Assembly (NCBI GenBank): GCA_013214945.1
Contig: JABSRT010000005.1
Location: 62,001-126,000, forward strand
DNA from: Gammaproteobacteria bacterium
GTDB taxonomy: Bacteria; Pseudomonadota; Gammaproteobacteria; Enterobacterales; Psychrobiaceae
Length of the DNA: 64,000 bases
Direction: 5' to 3'
Part shown: in pieces, positions 53,892 to 62,603 of the stretch
How positions within the stretch are numbered: position 1 is the stretch's first letter
How the letters are laid out: each line of letters starts with the position of its first letter
Notes under the pieces: model-generated
Told to the model about the DNA's origin: nothing
The model's database searches: none
Seen by the model: the letters and a program-made list of their open reading frames with translations, nothing else
Program-made: the position numbers and the translations under genes

Positions 53892-54782
53892 TTATGGCTG
53901 TTTCGCTAGCGCGCTCGCGGCGATTAACACCAATACGCCGCCCAAGACGGTGCTCCAAGTTAAAGACTCGCCGACCAGTAACACCGCAATCGCTATAGCA
54001 ACAACGGGTTCTAAATTAGAAAGTGTCGCTGCGTTTGCCGCACCTATGCTAGGTGAGCCACTGATAAAACAAACAATAGGTACTATGGTGGCAAATAAAG
54101 CGAGCCCAACGACGGCTATCCAGCCAGTCAGGCTTTGTGGAAAGCTTACATCTTGCAATAATCCGGCGCAGATAAAGGTGCCAACACCCCCCAACAAAAT
54201 AACCCAAGCGGCAGCCAAAGGTTGGGTGGCACTCGCTTTGTGAGCGCCATAAATTATGGCAGAACCATAGCTAATCGCGGCAAATAAAGCCCAAACAACC
54301 CCACTGATATCACCTTTAAAGTTATTACCAGCAGCAAGTAACACCCCGAAAAAAGCCAGTAACATTGCACAAATTCGCATCGGTTTTACCGACTGCTTCA
54401 GGACAAAAATACTGTATAAGCCGACAAAAGCGGGGAATGAAAACATCAAAATTACCGCCAAACTTATCGAAGTGCTTTGGCTGGCGGTGTAATAACCTAG
54501 CGCAGCGCCGGCGTAACCTAATCCGATCAAGAGGTATTGGCCAAATTCTTTGCCGCGTGGCAACGCAATTTTTTTAATCCGCAACCACAGCAGCAACATC
54601 AGGTTGGCCAAACAGAATCGAGCAAGCAACAAACCAATGGGAGTCGCGCCATCACTGTAAGCAAAAAAAGCGAAATAAGGTTGCAAGCCATAGCTAAAAG
54701 CCGCCGCCAACACCAATAGATAACCTTTTAAATAAGTATTATCGCTAGCAGCGCCAGCCTGACTCACACGTGAATTAGCCAT
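53892..54782 (-). CDS. EamA/DMT-family exporter
   Basis: A 296-residue inner-membrane transporter with about ten hydrophobic segments in two EamA repeats (about 20-150 and 160-290). AAFSYGLQPYFAFFAYSDGA opens the first repeat; SLAVILMFSFPAFVGLYSIF and NAATLSNLEPVVAIAIAVLL are the usual helix-4 and helix-9 motifs. It may export or import a metabolite linked to the betaine genes around it; the Rieske oxygenase gene lies 106 bp upstream on the same strand and may be co-transcribed. The ATG at 54782 is chosen over a GTG 15 bp earlier. Confidence 0.85.
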   Translation of the reverse strand: MANSRVSQAGAASDNTYLKGYLLVLAAAFSYGLQPYFAFFAYSDGATPIGLLLARFCLANLMLLLWLRIKKIALPRGKEFGQYLLIGLGYAGAALGYYTASQSTSISLAVILMFSFPAFVGLYSIFVLKQSVKPMRICAMLLAFFGVLLAAGNNFKGDISGVVWALFAAISYGSAIIYGAHKASATQPLAAAWVILLGGVGTFICAGLLQDVSFPQSLTGWIAVVGLALFATIVPIVCFISGSPSIGAANAATLSNLEPVVAIAIAVLLVGESLTWSTVLGGVLVLIAASALAKQP

Positions 54783-54888
54783 AATAATCGACCCCACAAT
54801 AATCGAAGAAGCAACGCCACCAAACAGTCACCTGCCTGGTGGTTTCTTGCCTCTTCGTTTTGCTATTCGTTAGTTTTTAGTCTTGATA

Positions 54889-56115
54889 TTAGAATTGCGT
54901 TTTATCTTCGGTGAGTCGTTGCTCCATTAACTCACAATACCAATCTACAAACTGGCAAACCCCGTTTTCGGCAACGTCTGAAAAAGGCCCAGGGATATAG
55001 GCGGGTGAACTAACACCGCGGAAAGTCTCTTCTACCAACTGTAAATCTTGATTATTGGTTGCGAGCCAAACTTTGGTTAAGCGATCTAAATCATAATCAA
55101 CGCCCTCAACAGCATCTTTGGCGACGATCCATTTGGTGGTCACTAACGTTTCACCACTGCTCAAAGGCAGGATGCGAAAACTGAGCGCGTGGTCACCCAA
55201 AAAGTGGTTCCAAGTGGAAGGGTATTTGAAATAAAGCAACGCCCCGAGATCTGCAACATCAGAATCGTCCATTCTGGTATTAACGCCCGGCTGACCATCC
55301 ATCGTGTAGCTAACTGCGCCATCAGACAACGGAATACGGGTCATGCGATAACGACCGTTTTCATCCATCACCAATCGGCTAGGAAAGCCAGCTGCTTCGC
55401 ATTTATCCCAATGAGCGACTAACTCAGGATCATCTTCACCTCCTACCCCAGCAACAGAGAGATTTTCAACAAAAGCGTTCAGCAATTCAGGATGATTAGC
55501 GTCACAGTGAAAGCATTCACGATTATTTTCGAACACTAACTTCCAGTTGCCTTTTTCAACGATATTAGATTCAAAAGCAACCTTGCCCTGCTCTAAATTA
55601 TGCGGTTGAATAAAAGGCCCAACATCGCGACTAAAAGCAGAAAAATCAGAGGCCTGATCAGCGACACAAACATAAATATAGCTATGGATGACTTCGCAGT
55701 GGACAGGTTGTAGATTATGCTCATTGTTAACAAAGTTTTCGCCCATATTACCCGCAAACAACAGTTTGCCATCGAGACCAAACGTCCACTTGTGATAAGG
55801 GCATACTAACTTGGCACTTTTGCCTTTAGCTGCCGAGCAAATTCGCGAGCCACGGTGACGACATGCATTGTGAAACGCATTAATTTTGCCGTCATCTGCA
55901 CGCACAATCACCACCGGATAATCACCAATTTGCAGCGTAATATAGTCACCAGCCTTTTCAATTTCAAAACTGTGCCCAGCAAAAATCCAGTCACGATGCC
56001 AAATTTGGGCCAGATCTTGTCGATAAACTTCTTCGTTTCGATAGAGCTCTCGGCTGAGTGCATGGCGCGGCTTACGCTGGCGGATTAACTCCAATGTAGT
56101 AGTTTGAGTGCTCAT
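54889..56115 (-). CDS. Rieske oxygenase of the GbcA/Stc2 betaine-demethylase family
   Basis: A 408-residue oxygenase subunit. The Rieske cluster is held by Cys85 and His87 (CRHRGS) and Cys105 and His108 (CPYH). The mononuclear iron site is His203, His208 (NNRECFHCDANHPELL) and Asp357 (TNNQDLQL). The family removes a methyl group from quaternary amines as formaldehyde: GbcA acts on glycine betaine, Stc2 on stachydrine (proline betaine). Segments such as YPSTWNHFLGDHALSFRILP and CEAAGFPSRLV look closer to Stc2 than to GbcA, judged from memory. It needs a reductase; the only candidate is at 62604. A LysR gene diverges from it. Substrate remains unproven. Confidence 0.87.
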   Translation of the reverse strand: MSTQTTTLELIRQRKPRHALSRELYRNEEVYRQDLAQIWHRDWIFAGHSFEIEKAGDYITLQIGDYPVVIVRADDGKINAFHNACRHRGSRICSAAKGKSAKLVCPYHKWTFGLDGKLLFAGNMGENFVNNEHNLQPVHCEVIHSYIYVCVADQASDFSAFSRDVGPFIQPHNLEQGKVAFESNIVEKGNWKLVFENNRECFHCDANHPELLNAFVENLSVAGVGGEDDPELVAHWDKCEAAGFPSRLVMDENGRYRMTRIPLSDGAVSYTMDGQPGVNTRMDDSDVADLGALLYFKYPSTWNHFLGDHALSFRILPLSSGETLVTTKWIVAKDAVEGVDYDLDRLTKVWLATNNQDLQLVEETFRGVSSPAYIPGPFSDVAENGVCQFVDWYCELMEQRLTEDKTQF

Positions 56116-56298
56116 TGTACGGCTCCTAGGGTAACGACGTTATTAACAATTCACGATTATTTTTTCGTTAAAAGAACTCTTGGTTTGGCACAAATAATCG
56201 GTTGTCTTTATTATTTATAATTTATTTGCAATGAGTATATTTTGACCTCACGCTAGGGTAAAGTGACTTTTTTACTAGATAATAGATTACGTTAGGTT

Positions 56299-57294
56299 AT
56301 GGTTAAACATGTCGATCCAGATCAGATCTTGGTGAAAATGCCTTCGCTTAGAGCAATCAAGTCCTTTGTCGCCGCCGCAAAATATCAAAATTTTACTCGC
56401 GCAGCAGAAGCCTTATGCGTTACTCAAGCGGCGGTAAGTCGCCAGATCAGAGAACTAGAAGCTAGCCTAGACGTTAAACTGTTTCGGCGCGCAGGCCGAG
56501 CTGTCGAACTAACACCAGCTGGCAGTATTTTTTTTGATGCTTGTTATTTGTCATTCGTCAATATTGCGCAAGCGGCGCAACGTATTCAATATGATCATTC
56601 GGCCCGCCAAGAATTATGCATCTGCTGCACGCCAGCATTCGCTACTTTTTGGCTGTCAGATCGGCTGCCAGACTTTATCGCCACCCACCCTAACATCGAT
56701 ATAAATTTAGTAACAACTAACAATTTTTTGCATATGGAACCGGGGGTTAAGCCCGACGTTTATATTAACAAAAGCAGCGATCCGCGCGAGGGTTACCACG
56801 GCATAGCATTATTTTACGATTTAATTTATCCGGTTTGCACGCCTCAATATTTAGCTGACCATCCGCAGTTAACCAACCTCGAATCATTGCAACAGGCCAC
56901 CCTGCTTAACTTGAGCCCTTACGGTCGCTCACAAGTCTCTGAGCATATCGACTGGGGGGTGTGGTTTTCACTACAAAACAAAGAATTACCACCAGCAGAT
57001 CCGTTAAACCATAACATGCCAAATTCCAATGATTACAATATGTTAATAAAAATGACCCTTAATCATCAAGGTGTCTGTCTCGGCTGGCAGCATTTAGTCG
57101 GTTCACTGCTAGCCGAAGGAAAACTAGTACGTATTGGTCAATTTGAAGCGTGCCTGCAAGAAAAACGGCACTACCTAAGTTACGCCGCAGACAAAGAAGC
57201 TAATTCAGCATTAAAAGATTTTAAACTGTGGATGTTAGCGCAGGTTCAAGATGAACCCACCTCTGTAGTGCCTAATAACCAAACAACTGACTAA
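56299..57294 (+). CDS. LysR-family regulator (GcvA-like)
   Basis: A 331-residue LysR-type regulator. The helix-turn-helix part reads MPSLRAIKSFVAAAKYQNFT and continues with CVTQAAVSRQIRELEASL, typical of the GcvA-like subgroup. The effector domain starts near residue 105 (LCICCTPAFATFWLSDRLPDF). Starts at 56299 and 56338 are both possible; the latter matches most relatives. It diverges from the Rieske oxygenase and precedes the catabolic genes at 57607 onwards, so it probably activates one or both in response to the betaine or a breakdown product. Confidence 0.87.
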   Translation: MVKHVDPDQILVKMPSLRAIKSFVAAAKYQNFTRAAEALCVTQAAVSRQIRELEASLDVKLFRRAGRAVELTPAGSIFFDACYLSFVNIAQAAQRIQYDHSARQELCICCTPAFATFWLSDRLPDFIATHPNIDINLVTTNNFLHMEPGVKPDVYINKSSDPREGYHGIALFYDLIYPVCTPQYLADHPQLTNLESLQQATLLNLSPYGRSQVSEHIDWGVWFSLQNKELPPADPLNHNMPNSNDYNMLIKMTLNHQGVCLGWQHLVGSLLAEGKLVRIGQFEACLQEKRHYLSYAADKEANSALKDFKLWMLAQVQDEPTSVVPNNQTTD

Positions 57295-57606
57295 ACCGCT
57301 TGCCCGGTAAGTCATAAAACCAACACAGCTCAGCATCTAGTGTTTGAAGTGTGTTGGCCACCTAAACTTGGTTGCTTAATTTATTAAGTGTTTAACACCA
57401 GCCATACCATGTCTAATTCACCGCTTTAAATTGATTTGATTAGCTCAACATAGTTAGTTTTTTGCTCACCAACGATAACCTGCCGTTATGTTTAATCCAC
57501 ATAAAAGGTTGATTGTGACTCACTATGCTCGCTCGGTAATATTTGGTCATTAACACGAGGTCACCTACCCCTCGTTGTATAACTTTAATATTAACAGGAG
57601 TATTTC
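57295..57606. other. Intergenic region before the catabolic operon
   Basis: 312 bp between the LysR gene and the DapA-like gene. CCAACACA and TGTGTTGG (57320-57327 and 57350-57357) could pair across a 22-base loop. No other structure or ORF is convincing. It probably holds the operon promoter, as the next gene has an isolated strong CAGGAG ribosome-binding site. Confidence 0.5.
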
Positions 57607-58533
57607 ATGCATTTTGAAGGTATTTACACCCCGGTAATTACACCATTTTCAGCCAACCAAGCCATAGACTACGACGCCTTTAGCGCGCAAGTTCAATACT
57701 TAGTTGACGCAGGCGTTCAAGGATTAATGGTCGGCGGCACCACTGGTGAATACTATGTCGAGAGTCACCAAGAACGCGTTAAACTGCTCGAAATATCTAA
57801 GCAAATTGCGGGCGATAAATGCATTGTCATTTTTGGTACGGGTTCGATCGACCCTACAGCATCAATTAAGTTAGCCGAAGACGGCGCTAAGTATGGCGCC
57901 GACGTATTACTCGTTGCCACACCGCCCTACTCGTTGCCCACTCAGCACGAGTTAGCACTGCACGCGCTAAGCATAGACAGCGCGGCCGACCTACCAATTA
58001 TGCTTTACAACTACCCAGATCGCATGGGAATTAACATGGAAGCTGAGTTTCTCGATGCAATCTCGCAATCTAGCAATTTTCAAGCGATTAAAGAAAGCTC
58101 TGGCGATATCAACCGATTGCACATGTTAGCCAATGATTACCCGCATCTTCAAGCCGCCTGTGGCATGGACGATCAAGCGTTAGAGTTTTTCGCTTGGGGC
58201 GCTAAAAGCTGGGTCTGCGCTGGCTCAAACTTTTTACCCCATGAACACTTAGCGCTGTATCGTGCCTGTGTGATTGAAAACGATTTCAATCAGGCACGCC
58301 GCATTATGGCAGCCATGATGCCGCTAATGTCAGTGCTAGAGCAAGGCGGTAAATTTATTCAAAGCGTTAAGTACGGCGTCACCTTATCGGGGCGTACTGG
58401 CGGTGAAATGCGCCTGCCATTGCACGGCTTAAATGACAACGACCAGCAAGCAATGACTGAGGTTGTCACCACCCTAAAAACCACTATCGCCGAGATCGTG
58501 GCAGAAAAATCTCCGCAGGAGGCTTTAGCATGA
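57607..58533 (+). CDS. DapA-family lyase/deaminase
   Basis: A 308-residue (beta/alpha)8-barrel of the dihydrodipicolinate synthase/N-acetylneuraminate lyase family. Schiff-base Lys162 lies in AIKESSGD, the general base Tyr134 and the carboxylate-binding Arg139 in YNYPDRMG, and the GGTTGE loop at 43-48. The second Tyr motif of true DapA is replaced by TPPYSLP, and neighbours are catabolic, so lysine synthesis is unlikely. Known catabolic members include the deaminase of pyrroline-4-hydroxy-2-carboxylate in hydroxyproline breakdown, which yields 2-oxoglutarate semialdehyde. The following aldehyde dehydrogenase gene overlaps by 4 bp and would oxidise such a semialdehyde. Confidence 0.85.
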   Translation: MHFEGIYTPVITPFSANQAIDYDAFSAQVQYLVDAGVQGLMVGGTTGEYYVESHQERVKLLEISKQIAGDKCIVIFGTGSIDPTASIKLAEDGAKYGADVLLVATPPYSLPTQHELALHALSIDSAADLPIMLYNYPDRMGINMEAEFLDAISQSSNFQAIKESSGDINRLHMLANDYPHLQAACGMDDQALEFFAWGAKSWVCAGSNFLPHEHLALYRACVIENDFNQARRIMAAMMPLMSVLEQGGKFIQSVKYGVTLSGRTGGEMRLPLHGLNDNDQQAMTEVVTTLKTTIAEIVAEKSPQEALA

Positions 58534-60047
58534 GTGACCTATTAACGCTTGAAGCATATCAAGCAATTGCAGCGTCTTTAAAGCCTGCTGGTAATAGCTT
58601 TATTGCGGGCGAATTTCGCCCCGCCAGCAACGGTGAAACAATCACCGTAACTAACCCAGCAACTGGCGCTGTCATTACTGAACTCGCGGCCTGTACTAAA
58701 CAAGACGTCGATTACGCCGTTAAACAAGCCCGCGACGTCTTTGACAGTGGCAGCTGGAGCAAAGCACACCCAAGTGAGCGTAAAAAAGTGCTGCTTGAGC
58801 TGTGCAAACTCATCGAGCTTAACGCCAATGAACTCGCGGTATTAGAGTCTATCGATTCGGGCAAGCCAATTTGCGACTGTGTTGAAATCGATATTCCAGA
58901 AATTATTAATACCATTAGTTGGCATGCTGAGCTAATTGACAAAATTTATGACCAAACGGCACCCGTTGGCTCGAATGCTGTTGCCATGATCGTGCGCGAA
59001 CCGATTGGCGTAGTGGGCGCGGTATTACCTTGGAACTTTCCTATTTTAATGCTCGCTTGGAAAATAGCCCCAGCACTGGCTGCAGGTTGTTCTATGGTCG
59101 TAAAACCGGCCGTGCAAACTTCATTAACCGCTCTACGTGTCGCCGAACTCGCGATTGAAGCAGGCCTGCCCGCCGGTGTATTAAACATAGTTACTGGCAC
59201 TGGCCCAGTTATTGGAGAAGCCATTGGCAGCCACATGGATGTCGACATGCTGACCTTTACTGGTTCAACAGTCACAGGCCGTCGTTTTCTGCATTACTCA
59301 GCCGATTCCAACATTAAAGAAGTGGTGCTTGAGCTTGGCGGAAAAAATCCATGCATTGTGCTTGATGATGCTGAAGGTCTCGATAACGTCGCAGAGCAAG
59401 TCGTTGCCGCGGCGTTTTGGAACATGGGCGAAAATTGTTCGGCCGGCTCGCGCTTAATCGTGCAGCAAGGCATTAAAGACCAGCTAATGAGCAAAATTAA
59501 AGCACATGCGCTGGAGTGGAAAACCGGTAACCCACTTGATCCAGCCAATCAATTGGGCGCATTAATCGACCAGAATCATTTTAATAAAGTGTGCAGCTAT
59601 TTAGACAACGCCAAAAACGACGGTCACGATTTAGTACTTGGTGGTGACTCAGTCGATGGCGTTTATGTGATGCCAACAATTTATGACAACGTCAAAAATA
59701 GCGACCGCTTGGCCCGAGAAGAAATATTTGGCCCTGTGCTGAGTGTTATCACAGTCGCAACCTATGAAGAAGCAATAGCTGTCGCTAATGATACTGACTA
59801 CGGCTTAGCGGCCAGCGTATTTACCGCTGACGCCAAACGTTCATTACGCGCGGCTCAGGCCATAAAAGCGGGTACGGTCACGGTTAATTGTTTTGGTGAA
59901 GGTGACATTACAACGCCTTTTGGCGGCTATAAACAGTCGGGGTTTGGCGGACGCGATAATTCAATTCATGCCCATGATCAATTTACCCAACTCAAAACCA
60001 TTTGGCTCGATCTTAGTGACCATGCCGTCGATGGCAACATCGATTAA
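58530..60047 (+). CDS. NAD(P)-dependent aldehyde dehydrogenase
   Basis: A 505-residue enzyme of the aldehyde dehydrogenase superfamily, close to the PuuC/betaine-aldehyde group. Catalytic Cys lies in WNMGENCSAGSRL and the general-base Glu in VVLELGGKNP; the nucleotide-binding part has PWNFPILMLAWKIAPALAAG and FTGSTVTGRRF. The C-terminal PFGGYKQSGFGGRDNS is typical. Its start overlaps the DapA-like gene (ATGA), so the two products are made together. Likely substrates are 2-oxoglutarate semialdehyde or another acid semialdehyde from betaine breakdown. An intrinsic terminator follows its stop. Confidence 0.9.
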   Translation: MSDLLTLEAYQAIAASLKPAGNSFIAGEFRPASNGETITVTNPATGAVITELAACTKQDVDYAVKQARDVFDSGSWSKAHPSERKKVLLELCKLIELNANELAVLESIDSGKPICDCVEIDIPEIINTISWHAELIDKIYDQTAPVGSNAVAMIVREPIGVVGAVLPWNFPILMLAWKIAPALAAGCSMVVKPAVQTSLTALRVAELAIEAGLPAGVLNIVTGTGPVIGEAIGSHMDVDMLTFTGSTVTGRRFLHYSADSNIKEVVLELGGKNPCIVLDDAEGLDNVAEQVVAAAFWNMGENCSAGSRLIVQQGIKDQLMSKIKAHALEWKTGNPLDPANQLGALIDQNHFNKVCSYLDNAKNDGHDLVLGGDSVDGVYVMPTIYDNVKNSDRLAREEIFGPVLSVITVATYEEAIAVANDTDYGLAASVFTADAKRSLRAAQAIKAGTVTVNCFGEGDITTPFGGYKQSGFGGRDNSIHAHDQFTQLKTIWLDLSDHAVDGNID

Positions 60048-60055
60048 ATGTAAAC

Positions 60056-60086
60056 AGCAAGCTAATGATTTAGCTTGCTATTTTTT
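60056..60086 (+). terminator. Intrinsic terminator inside the catabolic gene row
   Basis: AGCAAGCTAA and TTAGCTTGCT pair over 10 bp with a 4-base loop, followed by A and six T. It lies 8 bp after the aldehyde dehydrogenase stop and 24 bp before the next start, so it should set a step in expression. Confidence 0.85.
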
Positions 60087-60109
60087 ATAGCTTTCGCTTG
60101 GATCTGAAT

Positions 60110-61462
60110 ATGACCAAAAACATTAATGTCACTCGCATTCCCCAAGAAACAGGCACTGCAGGCTGGAAAGCGCTACTTGGTGACAACCAGACTGATTTTG
60201 CCAAATTAACTGCTGATATCGACACTGACTGGCTAGTGATAGGGGCAGGTTTTGCCGGTATTGCAGCGGCGCAGCGCCTGAGTCAGCTGGTGCCGGCTCA
60301 CGAACGAATTGTGATGATCGATGCCTGCCAATTAGCCGAAGGACCTGCCGGGCGAAACAGCGGTTACATGATCGATTTACCCCATGACTTAAATTCGAAT
60401 ACCTATGCTGGTGCCAACGAAGCAGACTTAAAGCAAATACGTTTTAACCGCTATGCTATCGAGTTCGCTGCCACCATGGCTAAACAATACGCCATGCCTG
60501 AACAAGTATTTTCTCGTAGCGGCAAAGTGACTGCAGCCGCCAGCGAGCGCGGATTAAAACAACTTGAAAGTTATAGTTGCCATTTAGATAAGCTCAATGA
60601 GAGCTATACCTTATACGACGCAAAAAAAATGCAGCAATGGACTGGCAGCGATTATTACCAACAGGGTCTGTTTACGCCAGGCGCAGTGACAATACAACCC
60701 GCTGCATTTATCCAAACTGCAGCGACCGGGCTCAGCGCTCGGGTTGATATTTTTCAGCAAACGGCTGTCGTTGCGATCGAACCCGGCAAACCTCATAAAG
60801 TAAAAACGGCCAATCATACGATAAAAGCTAAAAAAATCATTCTAGCGGTCAATGGCCATCTTGAATCGTTCGGTTACTTAAAGCGCCGACTGCTGCATGT
60901 TTGCACCTACGCGTCGATGACTCAGGCATTAAACGATGATCAATTAAGCCGCCTAGGCGGTAGCCCTGATTGGGGCGTGCTGCCTGCTGATCCAATGGGC
61001 ACGACGGTCCGCAAAATCTCTAACTATCAGGGTTCGGGTGACCGCCTCACGGTGCGCAACCATTTTACGTTTAACCCCAAAATGGTTATTGATCAGCGTG
61101 ACATCAATTCGATTGTAAAAATGCACGATAAAGCTTTTGCCGCCCGCTTTCCAATGCTTGGCGACGTTGCCATGGAGCACCGCTGGGGGGGACGACTTTG
61201 TTTGTCATTAAACTCAGTGCCAGCATTTGGCGAAGTGGATCCTGGCATTTATTCGGCCGCTTGCCAAAACGGTTTAGGCACGGTAAAAGGGACGCTATCT
61301 GGCATGCTGGCGGCAGAGTTAGCCGTTCTAGGCAATACCGAGCTAGTCACCGAATATAGTAGTTATGATCGACCTTCAATATTACCACCTGAGCCCTTTT
61401 TATCGCTCGGTGTTAAAGCCAATTTAGCCTTTAAAGAAAAGTTAGCAGGTAAAGAACTTTAA
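60110..61462 (+). CDS. FAD-dependent amine/amino acid oxidoreductase (DAO family)
   Basis: A 450-residue flavoprotein of the glycine oxidase/D-amino acid oxidase family, similar in layout to gamma-glutamylputrescine oxidase. The FAD motif DWLVIGAGFAGIAAAQRLS is near residue 38 and is followed by EGPAGRNSGYMIDLPHDL, a conserved flavin-contact segment. The C-terminal GLGTVKGTLSGMLAAEL closes the FAD site. It oxidises a C-N bond in an amine or N-methyl amino acid; in this context N-demethylation of a tertiary or secondary amine, or ring oxidation, is the likely job. The start at 60110 is chosen over a TTG 12 bp earlier. Confidence 0.87.
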   Translation: MTKNINVTRIPQETGTAGWKALLGDNQTDFAKLTADIDTDWLVIGAGFAGIAAAQRLSQLVPAHERIVMIDACQLAEGPAGRNSGYMIDLPHDLNSNTYAGANEADLKQIRFNRYAIEFAATMAKQYAMPEQVFSRSGKVTAAASERGLKQLESYSCHLDKLNESYTLYDAKKMQQWTGSDYYQQGLFTPGAVTIQPAAFIQTAATGLSARVDIFQQTAVVAIEPGKPHKVKTANHTIKAKKIILAVNGHLESFGYLKRRLLHVCTYASMTQALNDDQLSRLGGSPDWGVLPADPMGTTVRKISNYQGSGDRLTVRNHFTFNPKMVIDQRDINSIVKMHDKAFAARFPMLGDVAMEHRWGGRLCLSLNSVPAFGEVDPGIYSAACQNGLGTVKGTLSGMLAAELAVLGNTELVTEYSSYDRPSILPPEPFLSLGVKANLAFKEKLAGKEL

Positions 61463-61488
61463 TATATTTATCCGATAGGGAATATCCA

Positions 61489-62505
61489 ATGACAACAGTA
61501 TTAGAACAGTCGACCCAAAGCAAAAAAACTAATTTCGACGATATTCCCGTGGTAGATATCGGCTCATTGGTTGATGGTTCAGACATTGATTCGGTAGCAA
61601 ATAAATTACGCTTTGTTTGTGAAAACATTGGCTTTTTATATGTGAAAAATCACGGCGTTGAACAAAAGTTAATTGACGACATGTTTAACATTACCCAACA
61701 ATTTTTTTCACTGCCCATTGCAGAAAAAAATAAAATACATATCAAAAACTCTAACCTGACTTTGCGCGGGTATATCGGCATGTACGAAGAGAATGTTGAT
61801 CCCGAAAATACCAAAGATTACAAAGAGTGTTATGACATGGGGGCTGAAACACCATCAAACATCCCCTTTTTTGGTAAAAACTTTTTTCCCACCGATACCA
61901 TGCCCCAATTTAGTGAGATTGCGACAAAGTACCACGATGCCATGTTAGATTTAGGGTTAAAGTTAGCGCGAGGAATTGCTCGTTCATTGGATTTACCACT
62001 CAACTTTTTTGACGATAGAATGACCCAGCCGATCACGATCCAACGGCTGTTACATTACCCACCGCAAAGCGGAAAGATTAACATTCAAAAGATGGGCATT
62101 GGAGCACATACCGATTATGGTTTTCTGACCATCTTATGCCAAGATAATATTGGTGGGCTGCAAGTACTTAATCACAATCAAGAATGGATTAGTGCCCCGC
62201 CAGTCGATGGTACATTTATTATTAACATTGGCGATTTAATTCAAACCTTAACCGGGGGTTTGTATGTTTCGACCACGCATCGCGTTATCAACGCGAGCGG
62301 GCAAGAGCGATATTCAATGCCATTTTTCATGGATATGGACTTTAACGCGCTGATCGATGTAGTGCCAACCCGCAAAAACTTCACCACAGAAACAGTCGAA
62401 CCATACCTCTGTGGACATCATAAATTCTCACGATTCGCAGACAGTTACGCCCACCTTGAAAACATTGATATAAATGATGTTTTAAGCAACTATGACCGTG
62501 CTTAA
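61489..62505 (+). CDS. Isopenicillin-N-synthase-like Fe(II)/2-oxoglutarate oxygenase
   Basis: A 338-residue cytoplasmic oxygenase of the IPNS-like family. The iron ligands are His207, Asp209 (AHTDYGFLT) and His264 (TTHRV); Arg274 and Ser276 (ERYSMPFF) fit the Arg-x-Ser that binds 2-oxoglutarate. The N-terminal DIPVVDIGSLVDGSDID is the usual DIOX_N domain. It probably hydroxylates or demethylates an intermediate of the same pathway. An AGGGA ribosome-binding site sits before the ATG, 26 bp after the flavoprotein gene. Members are used in flavonoid, gibberellin and antibiotic pathways, and bacterial catabolic substrates are poorly known. Confidence 0.85.
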   Translation: MTTVLEQSTQSKKTNFDDIPVVDIGSLVDGSDIDSVANKLRFVCENIGFLYVKNHGVEQKLIDDMFNITQQFFSLPIAEKNKIHIKNSNLTLRGYIGMYEENVDPENTKDYKECYDMGAETPSNIPFFGKNFFPTDTMPQFSEIATKYHDAMLDLGLKLARGIARSLDLPLNFFDDRMTQPITIQRLLHYPPQSGKINIQKMGIGAHTDYGFLTILCQDNIGGLQVLNHNQEWISAPPVDGTFIINIGDLIQTLTGGLYVSTTHRVINASGQERYSMPFFMDMDFNALIDVVPTRKNFTTETVEPYLCGHHKFSRFADSYAHLENIDINDVLSNYDRA

Positions 62506-62603
62506 GCTAAAGAACATAACCTAAACTAAGCCAGCTATAGAGCTGGGTAACAGCATGTTATTTGAACCATACCTTTAACACTATTACCGCTGTAGGGATT
62601 ACC

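Noticed and set aside
57320-57357. Hairpin CCAACACA/TGTGTTGG
   Set aside because: The 22-base loop makes it weak and no T run follows, so it was not called a terminator.
57607-58533. Assignment of the DapA-like gene as lysine-pathway dapA
   Set aside because: It is coupled to an aldehyde dehydrogenase in a catabolic row and lacks the usual second tyrosine motif.
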